From Mauremys mutica (Eukaryota > Chordata > Testudines > Geoemydidae), in assembly GCF_020497125.1 (NCBI RefSeq), contig NC_059082.1, forward strand, positions 50,800,524 to 50,864,523: DNA of 64,000 nucleotides, in the 5' to 3' direction. Below, in pieces: positions 22,419 to 38,263 of the stretch. A program made the position numbers and the translations under genes. Position 1 is the first letter of the stretch, and the number at the start of each line of letters is the position of its first letter. A model generated the notes under the pieces. The model saw only the letters and a list, made by a program, of their open reading frames with translations. It did no database searches and had not been told where the DNA came from.

Positions 22419-22600
22419 TATAGTACAAGGCATGGTACTGACACATAGCAAGGGCCAGTCTGCCCAGAAGAGCTTACAATCCAAAAAGGCAAAGGGTGGG
22501 AAGGGAAACTGAGGCACCGAGCAGCAAGGCACCTTGCCCAAGATTAGTGGCAGAGTCAGCATTAGAATCCAGGTCTTGAAGCCCAGTCCAGCCCCTACCT
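22419..22600. repeat. MIR-like SINE remnant
   Basis: AAGAGCTTACAATCC, then GGGAAACTGAGGCACCGAG and CTTGCCCAAGATTAG match the reverse-oriented MIR-type core. The element at 22608 abuts its end. Confidence 0.65.
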
Positions 22601-22607
22601 ACTGGCT

Positions 22608-23346
22608 ACAGCCCTACTAAATTCACAGCCCTGAAAAATGTGGCATGGACTGTGAATTCTAGTCTCCCGCTGTGAAATTTGGTCTTTTGTGTGCTTTTAC
22701 CCTATACTATACAGATTTCACATGGGAGACCAGTGTTTCTCAAATTGGGATCCTTGACCCAAAAGGGAGTTGCTAGGGGTGTGTGTCACAAGGTTATTTT
22801 AGGGGGGGTTGAGGTATTGCCACCCTTACTTCTGCACTGCCTTCAGAACTGAGTGGCTGGAGAGCAGCGGCTGTTGGCCAGGCGCTCAGCTCTGAAGGCG
22901 GCACCCTGCCAGCAGCAATGCAGAAGTAAGGGTAGCAATACCATATCATGCCACCCTTACTTCTGCACTGCTGCCTTGGGAGCTGGGCGGCCAGAGAGTG
23001 GCAAGGGTGTCAATACTATAGCATGCCATCCTTACTTCTGCGCTGCTGCTGGCGGTGGCTCTGCCTTGAGAGCTGGGATCCCAGCCAGCAGCCGCTGCTC
23101 TCCAGCTGCCCAGCTCTGAAGGCAGTGCCGCCGCCAGCAGCAGTGCAGAAGTAAAGGTAGCAGTACTGCAACGTCCCCTACAATACCCTTATGGCCCCCC
23201 ACAACTCCTTTTTGGGTCAGGACCCCTACAATTACAACACCCTGAAATTTCAGATTTAAATAGCTGAAATCATGAAATTTACGATTCTTAAAATCCCATG
23301 GCTGTGAAATTGACCAAAATGGATGGTGATTTTGGTAGGGCCCTAC
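22608..23346. mobile_element. Compound foldback DNA element, 739 bp
   Basis: The ends are CAGCCCTACTAAATTCAC and, reverse-complemented, GGGCCCTACCAAAATCAC. Flanks TACTGGCT (22600-22607) and CAATGGCT (23347-23354) suggest an 8-bp duplication with two mismatches. Inside, the word CCACCCTTACTTCTGCACTG recurs directly and inverted at about 22820, 22925, 22950, 23030 and 23145. No coding capacity. Confidence 0.75.
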
Positions 23347-23354
23347 CAATGGCT

Positions 23355-26300
23355 CATGCCACCCCTCTGGCTCTGTGGGCTCGTCACTCTGGTGTGTGAG
23401 GGATGTCTAAGTGCATGTGGTTGTTCGGGGTCAGGCAGGAAGGCCTGTATTTCTTCCCAGCCTCTATGTGGCGAACGCAGGAATATGCCACTTACAAGAG
23501 TTCCTCTTGCTGCAGAAATCCTTCTGAGAGACTCCAGGCAGGCCCCTGGCCCAGCACAGAGGTTTGGGAGGGCTGAGAAGATGGTGCCTGAAGAGCTGCA
23601 CTCTGCACAGCCGGGATCCTTGGCCATGGAACGATTGATCCCCCCCTCCCGGTTCCACATTTTAAAACCAAATCAGCAGAGAAGCTGGCAGGAAGGGGGG
23701 GGGGGAGTGGGCAGAGGGAGTGCTAGATACGGGGGCAAGGGGCTCTGCGCTTTATCATTTTGACACTGATTAGGAGTCAAAGACAAGGGGGGTCTGACAG
23801 AGTGTTGTGACAGTGAATAATTCATAACCTACTTGGGAAGTGACCTGGCAATTCATTAAATACTTATAACGCACAGCACTGAAAAACCAGAGAGAGCTTT
23901 CTGCAGCTGTGTATGAGGGGGAGGATGTGTTGCGTGGGACAGGGGCACCTCAGCTACCCCAGCCTTCTTCATCCCACACTTATTGCCTCTCGCTCATTCA
24001 GCAAGCTCACAGTGCATGAGCCCCGCAGCGTTGCTGTGACCCTGCCCCAGTAGTGCAGTCTCCATCCTGCCCCTCGCAGCTGTCAGAATCCCACATGCCA
24101 CCTACGAGGAGGGGGCTGTTTCCAGTCCTCTAAGTGCCACATGCCGAGGATGCTGTCTCCAAACTTCGAATGCCCAGAGGCCCCTCTACCCCTCATGACA
24201 ATGGGGCCTGGCTGCCGATCTCAAAGCCCATCTTCCCTGTGGTCTGAAGTAGCAGCAGGCAGTCTCTTCCCAGTTCCCTCTGCCTCCTCCTGCGAGTTCT
24301 CTCACTGTACCACTAAGGCCCTGATCCTCAGTTCTCCTTCCACAGGGGCTCAGCACCTCTGTGAGGCATGGGCAGCCCTCAAAAGCCTGACCAATGGCGG
24401 ACCATAATCGCTGGCAGGTGTGATGATGGCCTGGAAAACTTCCTGCCTGAAATCCTTGCCTCAGCCAGTAGCCTGGAAACGCTAAACTGTCAGGCTGCAG
24501 AGCTCAATCCAGCCCCCGCTTCCCTTAGGGTGGTGAGTCAGCTGCTCAGCTCTGCTTCCCACCCAGCTTCGCTCATTGTACTCGTTCCTCTGCCTGCACG
24601 CCTGAAGTTGCTGCAGCAGCAGCAGGATTTTTTACCTATATGAAATATTAATTGCTGCCCAAAGCAGTCTTTACCACATGGATGATTCACCTTCCTCCTC
24701 CAGGGAGCTCTCTGCGCCGGGCAGGAAAACACCAAACATTCCAAACCGTAGGACTTGGGAGGCCGAATGGAGAGGCCCTTCACCAGCCCCAGGACTAGCT
24801 CAGCACTTGGGGTAGCGCATGTTTCAGCAAAGCCAATTCAAGCCAGCTTCCAAAAGCCACTAGGTCAGCACTCTGAGCACGGGTGGGGGTGTTGGGGTGT
24901 GGTTGCTGCAGCACAAGGCATCCCAGGAGATCGATTCCACCACCACACAGGGAACGTGGCCCCAGTCCTGTGTTTCCGTGGATGGTGCAGGGATGGGCAG
25001 ACTGCCTGGCTCTGCACCAGAGGGAGTTACCAAACAGCATCCTGCAGAGAAGCCAGACGTGACAGTGACACTAATACTCTGATGTAAGAGCCCGAACAGA
25101 ACCAGACAAACTGCCCCATCCAATCCCATTCCAAGGCCCATGAGACAACTATCAATACTGAACCTAGCAAGCTAGTCCATGGCTAAAGCATCTCCTGGCA
25201 GTTGCTTGCCTTGCCTAAAGGAGTGTGGGAATTCAGTCCTGATGAAAGGTGCCAGAGCAACATGGGCAGCTCCTGCTCCCTGCACATTGTCTGCCAGGTT
25301 CCTGCAGCTGGTCTCAAAGTGGCTGTGGAAAGCAACCAGAGGCACCCTCGTGCCAGGGATTTGTGTGGGTGCATATGTGGCCTGTTGCGCGGAGACTGCT
25401 GATGGGGTGCCACCGTGCCAGTTAACGCCAGCTAGAATGGTGTCTTTTGAGGCATTGGCACCTGGAACTGGACTGGAACAGCAAAGTAATTTTAATGGTC
25501 ACCTCTGTGGTGTCTGGCTTCTCGGGTGCCCAAATCTAGCAACACAGCACCCCTAACAATCACACCCTAGGTGACTGGATTTGGGCAACCAGATATAGAA
25601 GGACCCAAACTCAAAGCCACTTTTGAATATTTCAGCTGCAGTGACTTGCCCAAGATCACCCTTCAAGTGGATGGTAGAGGCAGGCGTGGAGGTCCCAATT
25701 GTCTGTTGCTCTGTCTCTCAGGTCCAAGATGACTCAGGCCACTAGAGTCATTGTTGTTTCCCAGTAGGCTCTGTCTGAAAGGAAGTGGCTGAGATTCAAA
25801 CCACGTCAGAAGTTGGTGCTGGGAATGCCAGCATAGGGACTGAGCAAAGCATTTGTCTGCTTCAATGTGAGCCTGTTGTCTCCCTGAGGTGGTGCGGCCA
25901 GCTAGCTCATCTTGGGAGAGCGCAGTGCCACGGTGTTGTATTTCCAGTGCCAGATGGCTAACCTGAAGTTTTCCTTTCTGTCCCTGCTGTTACTGAGGGG
26001 CCCTTCATGCTGTCATTGCTCCCACCATGATGAGCAGCTGAAGCAAGGAAGAGCAAAATGTGCCATGTGAAAGACAAGAGGGGCAGAACCATTCATAACA
26101 GCTTGAATAAACACTAGCCATGGCTAAAAAGCTGGACAAGAGCACCTGAGTTGCATGATTAACAAGAGGAAGTGTATCCCAGATACTGCCCTGCTCCCCA
26201 AAAGAGATCAATGGATGTTTAAGTAGGAGCAGACATTTCAGCATAATACGCAGCACCTGGCTTGGACCAAGGCTATTTCTATTCTATACCAAAGAGCCTG

Positions 26301-26789
26301 CTGGAACTGGAACTCTGAACATCAAAATACCAGGGATCAATGCACTAATGCACACAGCATTTGCAAAGCCTCCGCCTGTGCACAGCACCTTCCTGGCACT
26401 TAAAAGGCACATCAAAGATGTCAGACTAATGATGGAGCACTGATTGGTCAGGCGAGTGCACCCCTGGTTTTTTTGCAAAGCAGGAGCCGGAGGGACAGAG
26501 GAGAAGAGAGAGTTCCTGCTGCTGTGAAACAACAGCCAATGACTCAGCCAGTTTCGTTCAGCTCTCTGTCCCGGGAGAGAAAGTGGGTTAAAGGAGGGTT
26601 TTTCACAACAGAGAACTGTCTGCTTTCACTTTATGGTTGGTACCTCCAGGGGAGATGCAGACTAATGCACTTAGTTAAAATAAATCCCGGGAAGAGAAAG
26701 CAGTGGGATGACATGGTCTGTCCACTGAAGGCCTAGAGACACAGGGGTGCATGCTGCAGAGATGTTAATCTAGAACAAGCAGGTACTCT
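23355..26789. other. Intergenic, largely unclassified
   Basis: About 3.4 kb without a recognised gene. A MIR-like scrap lies near 25620-25700 (AGTGACTTGCCCAAGATCAC) and a G run near 23693-23705. Frames of up to 146 residues here are unsupported by any motif. Confidence 0.4.
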
Positions 26790-26796
26790 AACAACA

Positions 26797-27003
26797 CTTG
26801 GCACTTTACAGAGTGCTTTTCCTCTACAGATTTCAAAGCAACCGACAAGCTGGGGGGAATGTACCATTCTCCCCATTTTACAAGTGGGGAAACGGAGGCA
26901 CAGGGAAGCAAAATGACTTTTCCTAAATCACATAGTGTGACAGTGGCAAAGCCAGGAACAGAGTCCAGGGCTCCAGCCTCCTAGGCCAGTATCCAGCTCA
27001 TTA
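26797..27003 (-). repeat. MIR SINE, reverse orientation
   Basis: CCCATTTTACAAGTGGGGAA then ACGGAGGCACAGGGAAGC and GCAAAGCCAGGAACAGAG follow the reverse-oriented MIR consensus order. Confidence 0.75.
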
Positions 27004-27619
27004 GGTCACACTCCCTCCCTAGTAAGTAATCCCTCAACTGAGACCCACTGCCTCACATCACTCAGTTGAGGAATATTTAAAGTCTCTCCCTCTAATGAAG
27101 AGGGACTGTATTTCAACCAGACATTTAAATCCCACACATTCCAATTGCCATATGGTAGCTTGACAGCAGTTACCTCTCCCCCACTGCTACCACTTGCGGG
27201 AAGTGGGTGCAGCAAAGGATTAAACAAGAGTAAGCCTGCAGATATGTGGCACACTCCCTGTCTTTGTTCAGGGTGCAGTGAGGCTGAGGTTGAGCAGGGT
27301 CTAAGTTGCAGGGGAAATAGGGAGGCAGGAAGATCAGGCAGACTGGAAATGGCCTCTGGTGAGATCAGAAGTGGATTCCTCAATGCTAGAATTGACCTCT
27401 CTTCAAGGCACGTACACTTGCCATACGCTATAAGATGGCAGAACACTGGAGGGGGAAGGGAAAGCAGGCAGCAGACTCCTGCCCATTTATCAGTGCAAAC
27501 CAGCCAGCCCCACATCCCAAACACTGATGTCATCATCAAACACACACAGTTTGCTGAGTAGCCTTGCACCAGCCAAAATGACCATGGTTGAGGGCGTCAA
27601 GTCCAGGCATCACGTAATG

Positions 27620-28640
27620 ACGTTCACAAATCTGGCTCAATCCTGTGAATCCATGAATCTCGGGGGGGCATGGGTGGCACCAGGTAGGACCAAGGGATGC
27701 CCCCCTTTCTCACGTTGATGGAAAGTTTAGGGGTAAGGTGCGCTGGGGTGGTTTTTGTCCATCTTGGTGACATCGCTGAAGCGCTTGCACCGCCGCTTTT
27801 GAATATGAGTGATTGAAGGAAGGCCAGATCTCTGCAAGACTGTGACATTTTGCACAGTCAAACCACTTTACACTGAGGATTTGTCACTGAGGGTGCATAT
27901 GGAATGCCTTCAGCTGCTCCAAGTCTTCCTGTAAGAGGGTTCAGATTTCTGACCCATATAGCAATACAGGTAGCACATCTCACTGCAAAGATGTTTTTGC
28001 GTCCACAAACAAGACACAGGCTTCATGCAGGAGGCAGCAAAACCTATTTGTTGAAGAATGTCCAGTTTGTGGCAACTGCTTGAACTCTGCTTGCAGCCTA
28101 GGTAGATGAACTTATCAATTCTCTCCTTGGTACTCAACCCTACCTGCACTAGGGTTCTTGTGGCCCAGCTCCAAGGTTCTGGATCTTGGTCTTCTGCCAT
28201 GAGACGTTCAACCATATAGTGCAGGTGGTGTCTTGGAGACCTTGGAAGGCAGGCTGAAATTCCCTGATTTCTCCACAAGCAGGAAAGCATCATTGGCATA
28301 GTCTTGGTTGGTAAACTCTTCTTGACCCACCTTGATTTTGACATGGGGAACAGCAAGCCCTAATATCCAATTGATAGCTCAATGGAATAGCACTGGGGCA
28401 AGAATACATTCCTGATGCACACCTGAGGGTATGCAGAAATGCACCAAAAGCCATGAACCAATGCACACTCTTGAACTGGTGCTGGTTTGAAGACAGTGCA
28501 CTAGATTTAGCAGAACATTTGGAACACCAACTCCTTTCACTGCAAGCCAAAGCACTGACCTGTCAAATGAATCAAAAGCTGCTTTGATTCTGATGTATGC
28601 CTCATGAAGCAGGCACTTAAATTCTCGGTGGAGCTCAACT
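27620..28640 (-). pseudogene. Non-LTR retrotransposon RT relic
   Basis: Minus-strand reading gives reverse-transcriptase landmarks in order: KAAFDSFDRSVLW (first catalytic Asp), a GVHQECILAPVLF segment (family GVRQGCxLAP), NQDYANDAFLL (the YADD box, second Asp changed to Asn), KFIYLGCK, and a C-terminal RDSWIHRIEP segment. Several stops and frameshifts separate these pieces. The order and the FxYLG box fit a clade other than CR1 or L2; I do not assign it. It is inactive. Confidence 0.8.
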
Positions 28641-28706
28641 GCTGATGTGCTCCATGGAAATTCTAGTTCTTACGGCTGGGCCTAGTCTGGGAAGGGTTTT
28701 CACTCA

Positions 28707-28768
28707 GATCCTCAAAGTTTGATTTCAATGAGGGTTAGGTGCCTAAATACCTTTGAGGACCTGGGCCA
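28707..28768. repeat. Palindromic MITE copy, partial
   Basis: GATCCTCAAAG at the left pairs with CTTTGAGGACCTGGGCC at the right around TGATTTCAATGAGGG. Related to 6222-6312. Confidence 0.65.
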
Positions 28769-29477
28769 ATTTTGTTTAAATAAAATAATCTTTTCCCAAG
28801 GGGCAGATTTTATGAAACCCTGCTCTATGAAGAGATTCAAATAGAAGAGACCAGCTTTGGCAGATGGCCTCATCCAGCATTTCATGTACCAGGAGATGGT
28901 CAAAAATCTAGCCAGCCACCCGTCTTTCTCAAATACTTCTGCAAAAGGCAGTGTTTTGGTGCTGGTTCCATGGCTCATAGTTAATACCGCTTCTTTTCTT
29001 CTGCTATCTGAATAGCAGCAGCCAAAAATGTCCACCATCCACCCATACTTCCTGAATGTCAACAGCTCATCACAATATGTACAAAAGAAAAATTAAACAG
29101 CAGATGTCCTGCTGAGTTCACCCAGCATTGCTGCTGCTATTTTTTCCCCTCCCACTGTTGCCAATAACCTTCTCCAGGGACCTGTGGGATTGTAGATTAA
29201 AGACTGCATATAAAACTCTCGCTGAAACATGAGGGGTGGGAAAGGGATTGAAGTGAAATCAGAGTGCATGCAGGCGCATGTGTCGGAATTTCAGAGGAGA
29301 AAAGAAAGGTCATTTACCAAATTAATCTCCCGTTGTCTGATCCAAAGCCAAAATAGTGCTGGGATCTGAATGGAGGAGCTGGAGAATGGGAAGGGATTGT
29401 TTAAACCAGTGTAGAGTTCTCCTAGAGGTCTTCTTCCCATACGCTACAATGCAGCAATCCTGCCTTTATCTACAGTG
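28769..29477. other. Intergenic, nothing recognised
   Basis: No gene, RNA gene or repeat supported between the MITE at 28707 and the LTR at 29483. Confidence 0.45.
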
Positions 29478-29482
29478 GGGAC

Positions 29483-30555
29483 TATGTTCACCCTTTTTAC
29501 AAAACTATAATGGATCTGTATACAAAGTGTGCTTTGTGAGGTATCATTTGAAAACTTATAATGTGCTGAATATTATTGTCCTGGTAAAACATGTGTGGCA
29601 ATATTAAGATTATATCATATAAAGTTACTGAGACATGCTCCAAGTTTAGAAAAGCAGGCGCAAACCAGTTCCTCAGAGAAAAAAGGCAAATTGATGCCTC
29701 AGCCAGGTGTCAAAAATCAAATAGACTATCAGCTGGTTAAGTGGCCATTCTTTGCACGGAAAAAGGGTATGAGTGATAAATTTACATCTTGCAAAGACAC
29801 AGCTGGAAGTTCCTGGCCCCAGACTTTGTGTCCTGAACCCCTGCTGGAGATGATTCTCAAAAAGGAAAAAGATAAAAATGAGGAACAGAGGCCCCAAATC
29901 ACCTCTCTCCCCTCATCTCTACTCATGGCATCAACAACCCCTGAAAGAAAAGGAAGCATCATTTAACTCGGGGAGGGGTCCTGGCTAAGAGGAATCCAGC
30001 CAGATTGCTGTGAACATGTGGTGAGAGAAACCTTTTTGCTTTAAGTTCACTTAGCTTCTTAAGTTAGGTATTAATTTGTGTTTTACCTTTTATTTCTTAG
30101 TAACGAATTCTGACTTTTATGCCTCGTTACTTGTAATCACTTAAAATCTGTCATTAATATATACTTGTTTTATTGCTTTATCTAAACCAGTGTGTATTTG
30201 TGTTTGGGAAACTTCATTTGGTATAACAAGATTTGTGCATATCATCTTCTATTAATAAAACAATGGACTTTCTATGAGCTTGTATTGTCCAGAGGGAAAG
30301 AGCTGAACAGTACAAGACGCACATTTCTGGGGACAAGTCTGGAACTGGGAATTTGCTGGTGTCACTCTGCAATATAATTCAGGTGTGGCTAGCTAAAAGC
30401 ACTCCTATAACTCAGCTGGGAGTAATTTACATGCTGGAGGCTGTGTGTGAGCAGGCCAGGAGTGGTTGCTCTCACAGCAAAGCAGTGCAAAAGGCACCCC
30501 AGGTTGGAGAACTGAGGGGACACAGCTGTTCAACAGTACCCTGGGTAATGTCACA
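29483..30555 (+). mobile_element. Solo LTR of an endogenous retrovirus (copy 2)
   Basis: It is flanked by a perfect 5-bp duplication GGGAC (29478-29482 and 30556-30560), the length retroviral integrases leave. It begins TATGTTCACC (a canonical TG changed) and ends GTAATGTCACA. It shares CTTTATCTAAACCAGTGTGT and AAGACGCACATTTCTGG words with the LTR at 35805. No internal viral coding region is attached. Confidence 0.85.
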
Positions 30556-30662
30556 GGGACACCCAAACATTTTTACTTCAAGGGCCAACCCCAATTCCAT
30601 GAATTGTGGGAACTCACACAATCACTTGTTTCCTAGGGGGTTGGTGCAAGAGAGAATAAAAT

Positions 30663-30744
30663 GGCCAGATCCTAAGCTAGCATAAATCAGTGTTGCTCCA
30701 TTGACTCGGAGCTGCATCAGTTTACACCAGCTGGGGATGTGCCC
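30663..30744. repeat. Palindromic MITE copy (CAGTTTACACCAGCTG type)
   Basis: GGCCAGATCCTAAGCTAGC at the left pairs with TTTACACCAGCTGGGGAT at the right around GCTCCATTGACTCGGAGC. Confidence 0.7.
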
Positions 30745-31039
30745 CAGAGAGATTTAGTTATTTAAGAAGCTCACTACAGTGTGTTGGGAAAGAGACATCA
30801 ACCTCAGAGTTCTATAAAAGCACAGGGAAATCCCAGCAGAGACTATACCTGTGGAGTGGGGAGAAGTGTCACATCAATGCAGTCAACTGGTTACATTTGA
30901 CAGTCAGTGGGCCTGAAACAATGCTAGATAGAATTCCCATTCTGCAGCCACAAGATCCTTCTCCCTTCACCCAAACAATCACTCAATCAGTGCCGGCTAC
31001 CAATCTTCCCACACCCAGCACAGCATCATAGTCAGGACC

Positions 31040-31085
31040 AACGAGTAAATACTTTTTCTAAAAACATCTTTATTCTAATATAATC
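31040..31085 (-). terminator. Candidate polyadenylation site, minus strand
   Basis: On the minus strand an AATAAA hexamer (plus TTTATT at about 31067-31072) is followed by an A/T-rich stretch and then a GT-rich run (TGCTGTGCTGGGTGTGGG, plus 31005-31023). This is the arrangement of a vertebrate cleavage site. I see no coding exon upstream of it on that strand, so it may belong to a long 3'UTR, a non-coding RNA, or be chance. Confidence 0.35.
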
Positions 31086-31923
31086 AAAATAAGTTGTAAG
31101 TTCCGATTAAAATAGCTAATTTAAGAAATGATTGCCAGGAGTACAAAGATCCCTACCACTAGGTCATATAATGCAAACAAAATATCAGGCTTTCAAAATC
31201 AAAGAATATTGGTACAATGCAGTTCTATTATACATCCTCTCTTAGCCTCAGCTGTACGTGAATCCACCATGGCAGTACAGTCAGTCAAGCTAAAATCCTC
31301 ACCACCATGCCAGGCATTCTTGTTGTGACAAATTTGATTCCAGTAAGCACTAGTCAATTACATTTATTAGGCCAGGACTTGCTCATTGAACTATTAAGCC
31401 AGTCTACTGCATTTTAAAACAGGGTCGTGATGGGAAGGAAGTCTCGGCTTTAAGTGGCATAACAGTGGCATTTTAAAACAAACAGCAGTCTCGTTTGTAT
31501 GTGCACATTTTGTTCGTGCTTGGCAGCTAGGCAGCAGATGTCCATTAAACACAAAACTGACTGACACTTTTAAAATAGCTCCCTCTCTCTCACACACACG
31601 GCAGCATTTCAGAATAAGCTCCAAGTGTTTGTGCAACCCTTTTTGGTATCTTCTTGTTAAGAAAGATTTTAAACACTGGAGATTTAAATACAACAGTCAC
31701 TGGGAAATCTTCACACAGCTTCATAACATCATGTGTTTCTTTGAGTACATTACAAAACCACAGCAGCGATACATAGGTTCCCAAACACACAAACGCACAC
31801 CCATCGACTGGGTTTGTTGCCTCACAGAATAGACATGGTCAGGACTCACATGGGCGGCGTTCTTTCTGAACTATGTCATAACTGCAGAGGTTCATCTTTT
31901 GTAGCCTCCAGCAGTTATAACCA

Positions 31924-35799
<3,876 letters not shown>

Positions 35800-35804
35800 C
35801 CTAC

Positions 35805-36885
35805 TGTGACACCCTGTACCCCTATTCACCACTTTTATATGGTTATGATATATTTTGTACAAAGTATGCCTTGTGAGGTATCAGTTAAACTCATAATCTG
35901 TTGAATACTGTTGTCCTGGTAAAATGTGTGTATCAATGGTGTATGAGAAGTTATTAGATTCTACTATGTATCACTGTTATAACTTGCTCCAAGGATAAGA
36001 CAAGCAGGTCCAAATCAGTTTTTCAGAGACAAAGACACATTTGCACCCCAAACAGGTGTCAAAGAGCCATTACTTGTTTAACTGGCCGTTCTTCAGCAAC
36101 GGGAAGGTATAAATAAAAAAAATGACATTGTATCACAGGAATGTTTCATATCCCATATACATAGGCCCCTGTTTGTCTATACCCAGCAGGGGGTAATTCT
36201 CAGAGAGGAGAAGGGTATAAAGTAAGAGAGAGTGAGCTCCATATCACCCCTTTCTGCTCAGGACATCAATGACTCTGAAAGAAGTGAACTAAGAAAGGGA
36301 ACAGTCCCAGGTTGGAAGGAGATGCAGCTTGTGAAATTTCACTACAGCGTATGGTGAGACGGGCCTTGTGCTTTTAAACCTATTAGCTTTGATACAGTTT
36401 AGGAATTAGCTTGCGGTTTTATCTTTTTTTTTCTTTTGTAATCAATTCTGACTTTTATGCCTTATCACTTTTAATCACATAAAATCTGTCTCTCTCTAGT
36501 TAATACACTTGTTTTACCTAAACCAGTGTGTGTTTGGATTGAAGTATTTGGGAAACTCTATTTAGGGTAAACAAGGTTGGTGCAAAATCATTACTGAGTG
36601 TTGGAATGACAAACTATTTATGAGCTTGTACTATCCAGTACAAGACACACATTTCTGGTGAGAAGGCTGGAACTGAGGAATATGTGGGTGTCACCCTGTA
36701 TGTAATTCATGGATAGCTGGGCACAGTGTTCATGTATTCATCTGGTAGTGATTTTACATGCTAGTGGCTGTGTGCCCACAGAGCATGGAGGGTTGCTGTT
36801 CACCAGGAAAGCAGTGTAAAAAGCATTTCAGGCTGGGGAGCTAAGGGGACACAGCAGTCCAGATTGCACCCTGCGGAATGTCATA
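35805..36885 (+). mobile_element. Solo LTR of an endogenous retrovirus (copy 3)
   Basis: A perfect 5-bp duplication CCTAC flanks it (35800-35804 and 36886-36890). It begins TGTGACACCCTG and ends GGAATGTCATA (usual CA changed to TA). It shares the TTACCTAAACCAGTGTG and TTGTCCTGGTAAAA words with copy 2. Length is 1081 bp, close to the 1073 bp of copy 2. No viral genes remain. Confidence 0.88.
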
Positions 36886-36974
36886 CCTACAAATCAAGAT
36901 TTCATTGAAAACCCCTGGCAGTATTAGGGGTTATAAGAGGGATTTTTGCCAAACTAATTGCTTTCAATAATATA

Positions 36975-37297
36975 AACAAGAGTACTTGTGGCACCTTAGA
37001 GACTAACAAATTTATCTGAACATAAGCTTTCGTGGGTTATTGAATCTGTTTCCCCATGTTAAGTATCCTCACACCTTCTATGAGTCATCTCGATTATCAC
37101 TTCAAAAGTTTTTCTTCTCCTGCTGATGATAGCTCATCTCAATTGATTGGCCTCTTACAGTTGGTATGGCTACTTCCACCTTTTCATGTTCTCTGTATGT
37201 ATAAATATCTTCTTGCTGAATGTTCCAGTCTAGGCATCCAATGAAGTGGGCTGTAACCCACGAAAGCTTATGCTCAGATAAATTTGTTAGTCTCTAA
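36975..37297 (+). mobile_element. Penelope-like element remnant, left part
   Basis: The 14-bp duplication CTTTCAATAATATA stands at 36961-36974 and again at 48791-48804, with the rest of the element at 48729-48790. The left 70 bases (AGAGTACTTGTGGCACCTTA then GAGACTAACAAATTT) are an inverted copy of the right end (AAATTTGTTAGTCTCTAAGG), the inverted pseudo-LTR layout of Penelope-like elements. It carries a hammerhead-like fold at 37238-37275. Family assignment is from memory of this widespread repeat. Confidence 0.75.
37238..37275 (+). ncRNA. Degenerate hammerhead-ribozyme-like fold
   Basis: Read 5' to 3': CCAATGA in the place of the core CUGAUGA (37238-37244), stem II GTGGG pairing with CCCAC (37246-37250 and 37257-37261), the GAA core (37262-37264), an A-U pair and short stem III GC/GC closed by TTAT (37265-37274), then C37275 as the expected cleavage base. 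Two core changes (U4 to C, G5 to A) and one extra A before stem II argue against activity. Penelope-like elements are known carriers of such ribozymes. Confidence 0.55.
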
Positions 37298-37687
37298 GGC
37301 CTGGTCTACACTAGGAGTTTGTGTCGAATTTAGCAGCGTTAATTCGACTTAACCGTGCACCCGTCCACACCAGGAAGCTAATTAGTTTGACCTAGAGGGC
37401 TCTTTAGTTCGAATTCTGTACTCCTCCCCGACGAGGGGAGTAGCGCCAAATTTGACATGGCTATGTCCAATTAGGCTAGGTGTGGACGGAAATCGACCTT
37501 AGTAGCTCCGGGAGCTATCCCACAGTGCACCACTCTGTTGACGCTCTGGACAGCAGTCCGAGCTTGGATGTTCTGACGAGCCACACAGGAAAAGCCCCGG
37601 GAAAATTTGAATTCCTTTTCCTGTCTGGCCAGTTTGAATCTCATTTCCTGGTTGGACATCGGGGCGAGCTCAGCAGCACCGGCAACG

Positions 37688-38263
37688 ATGCAGAGCTCTC
37701 CAGCAGAGGAGTCCAGGCAATCTCTGAATAAAAGAGGGCCCCAGGATGGACTGACAGGGAAGTCTTGGATCTGATCGGTGTGTGGGGCGAGGAGTCTGTG
37801 CTTTCGGAGCTGCGCTCCAAAAAACGGAATGCAAAGACCTACGAGAAGGTCTCCAAAGCCATGAGATACAGAGGATACAGCCGGGATGCAACGCAGTGCC
37901 GCGTGAAAATCAAGGACCTGAGACAAGGCTACCAGAAGACCAAAGCGGCAAACGGACACTCCGGAGCCCAGCCCCAGACATGCCGCTTCTACGAGGCACT
38001 GCATGCCATTCTCGGTGGGTCTGCCACAACTGCCCCACCAGCGACCGTGGACTCTGACGATGGGATAGTGTCGACAGCCAGTTCCTCGGCGATGTTCACG
38101 GACGGGGAAGATGAGGAAGGAGATGAGGAGGAGGAGGCAGTCGACAGCGCTTACAACGCTGGTTTCCCCGACAGCCAGGATCTCTTCATCACCCTCACGG
38201 AGATCCCCTACCAACCCTCCCTGGCCGTTAACCTGGACCCTGAATCAGGGGAAGGAGCAGTCG
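37688..38263 (+). pseudogene. Harbinger Myb-like protein, exon 1
   Basis: The Myb/trihelix protein of Harbinger elements binds the element ends and brings the nuclease to the nucleus. A candidate start ATG is at 37688. The first part (MQSSPAEESRQSLNKRGP) and the DNA-binding part are in different frames, so an indel lies near 37735-37746. The domain runs WTDREVLDLIGVWGEESVL (37747 on) to CRVKIKDLRQGYQKTK and CRFYEALHAILGG, with the spaced aromatic residues of the Myb_DNA-bind_4 fold. An acidic stretch (GEDEEGDEEEE) follows. The exon ends at 38263 in phase 1 with a strong donor GTAAGT. Confidence 0.88.

Noticed and set aside
35805..36885. Pair of LTRs at 29483 and 35805 as one provirus
   Set aside because: Each has its own distinct 5-bp duplication and the sequence between them holds no viral genes, so they are separate solo LTRs.
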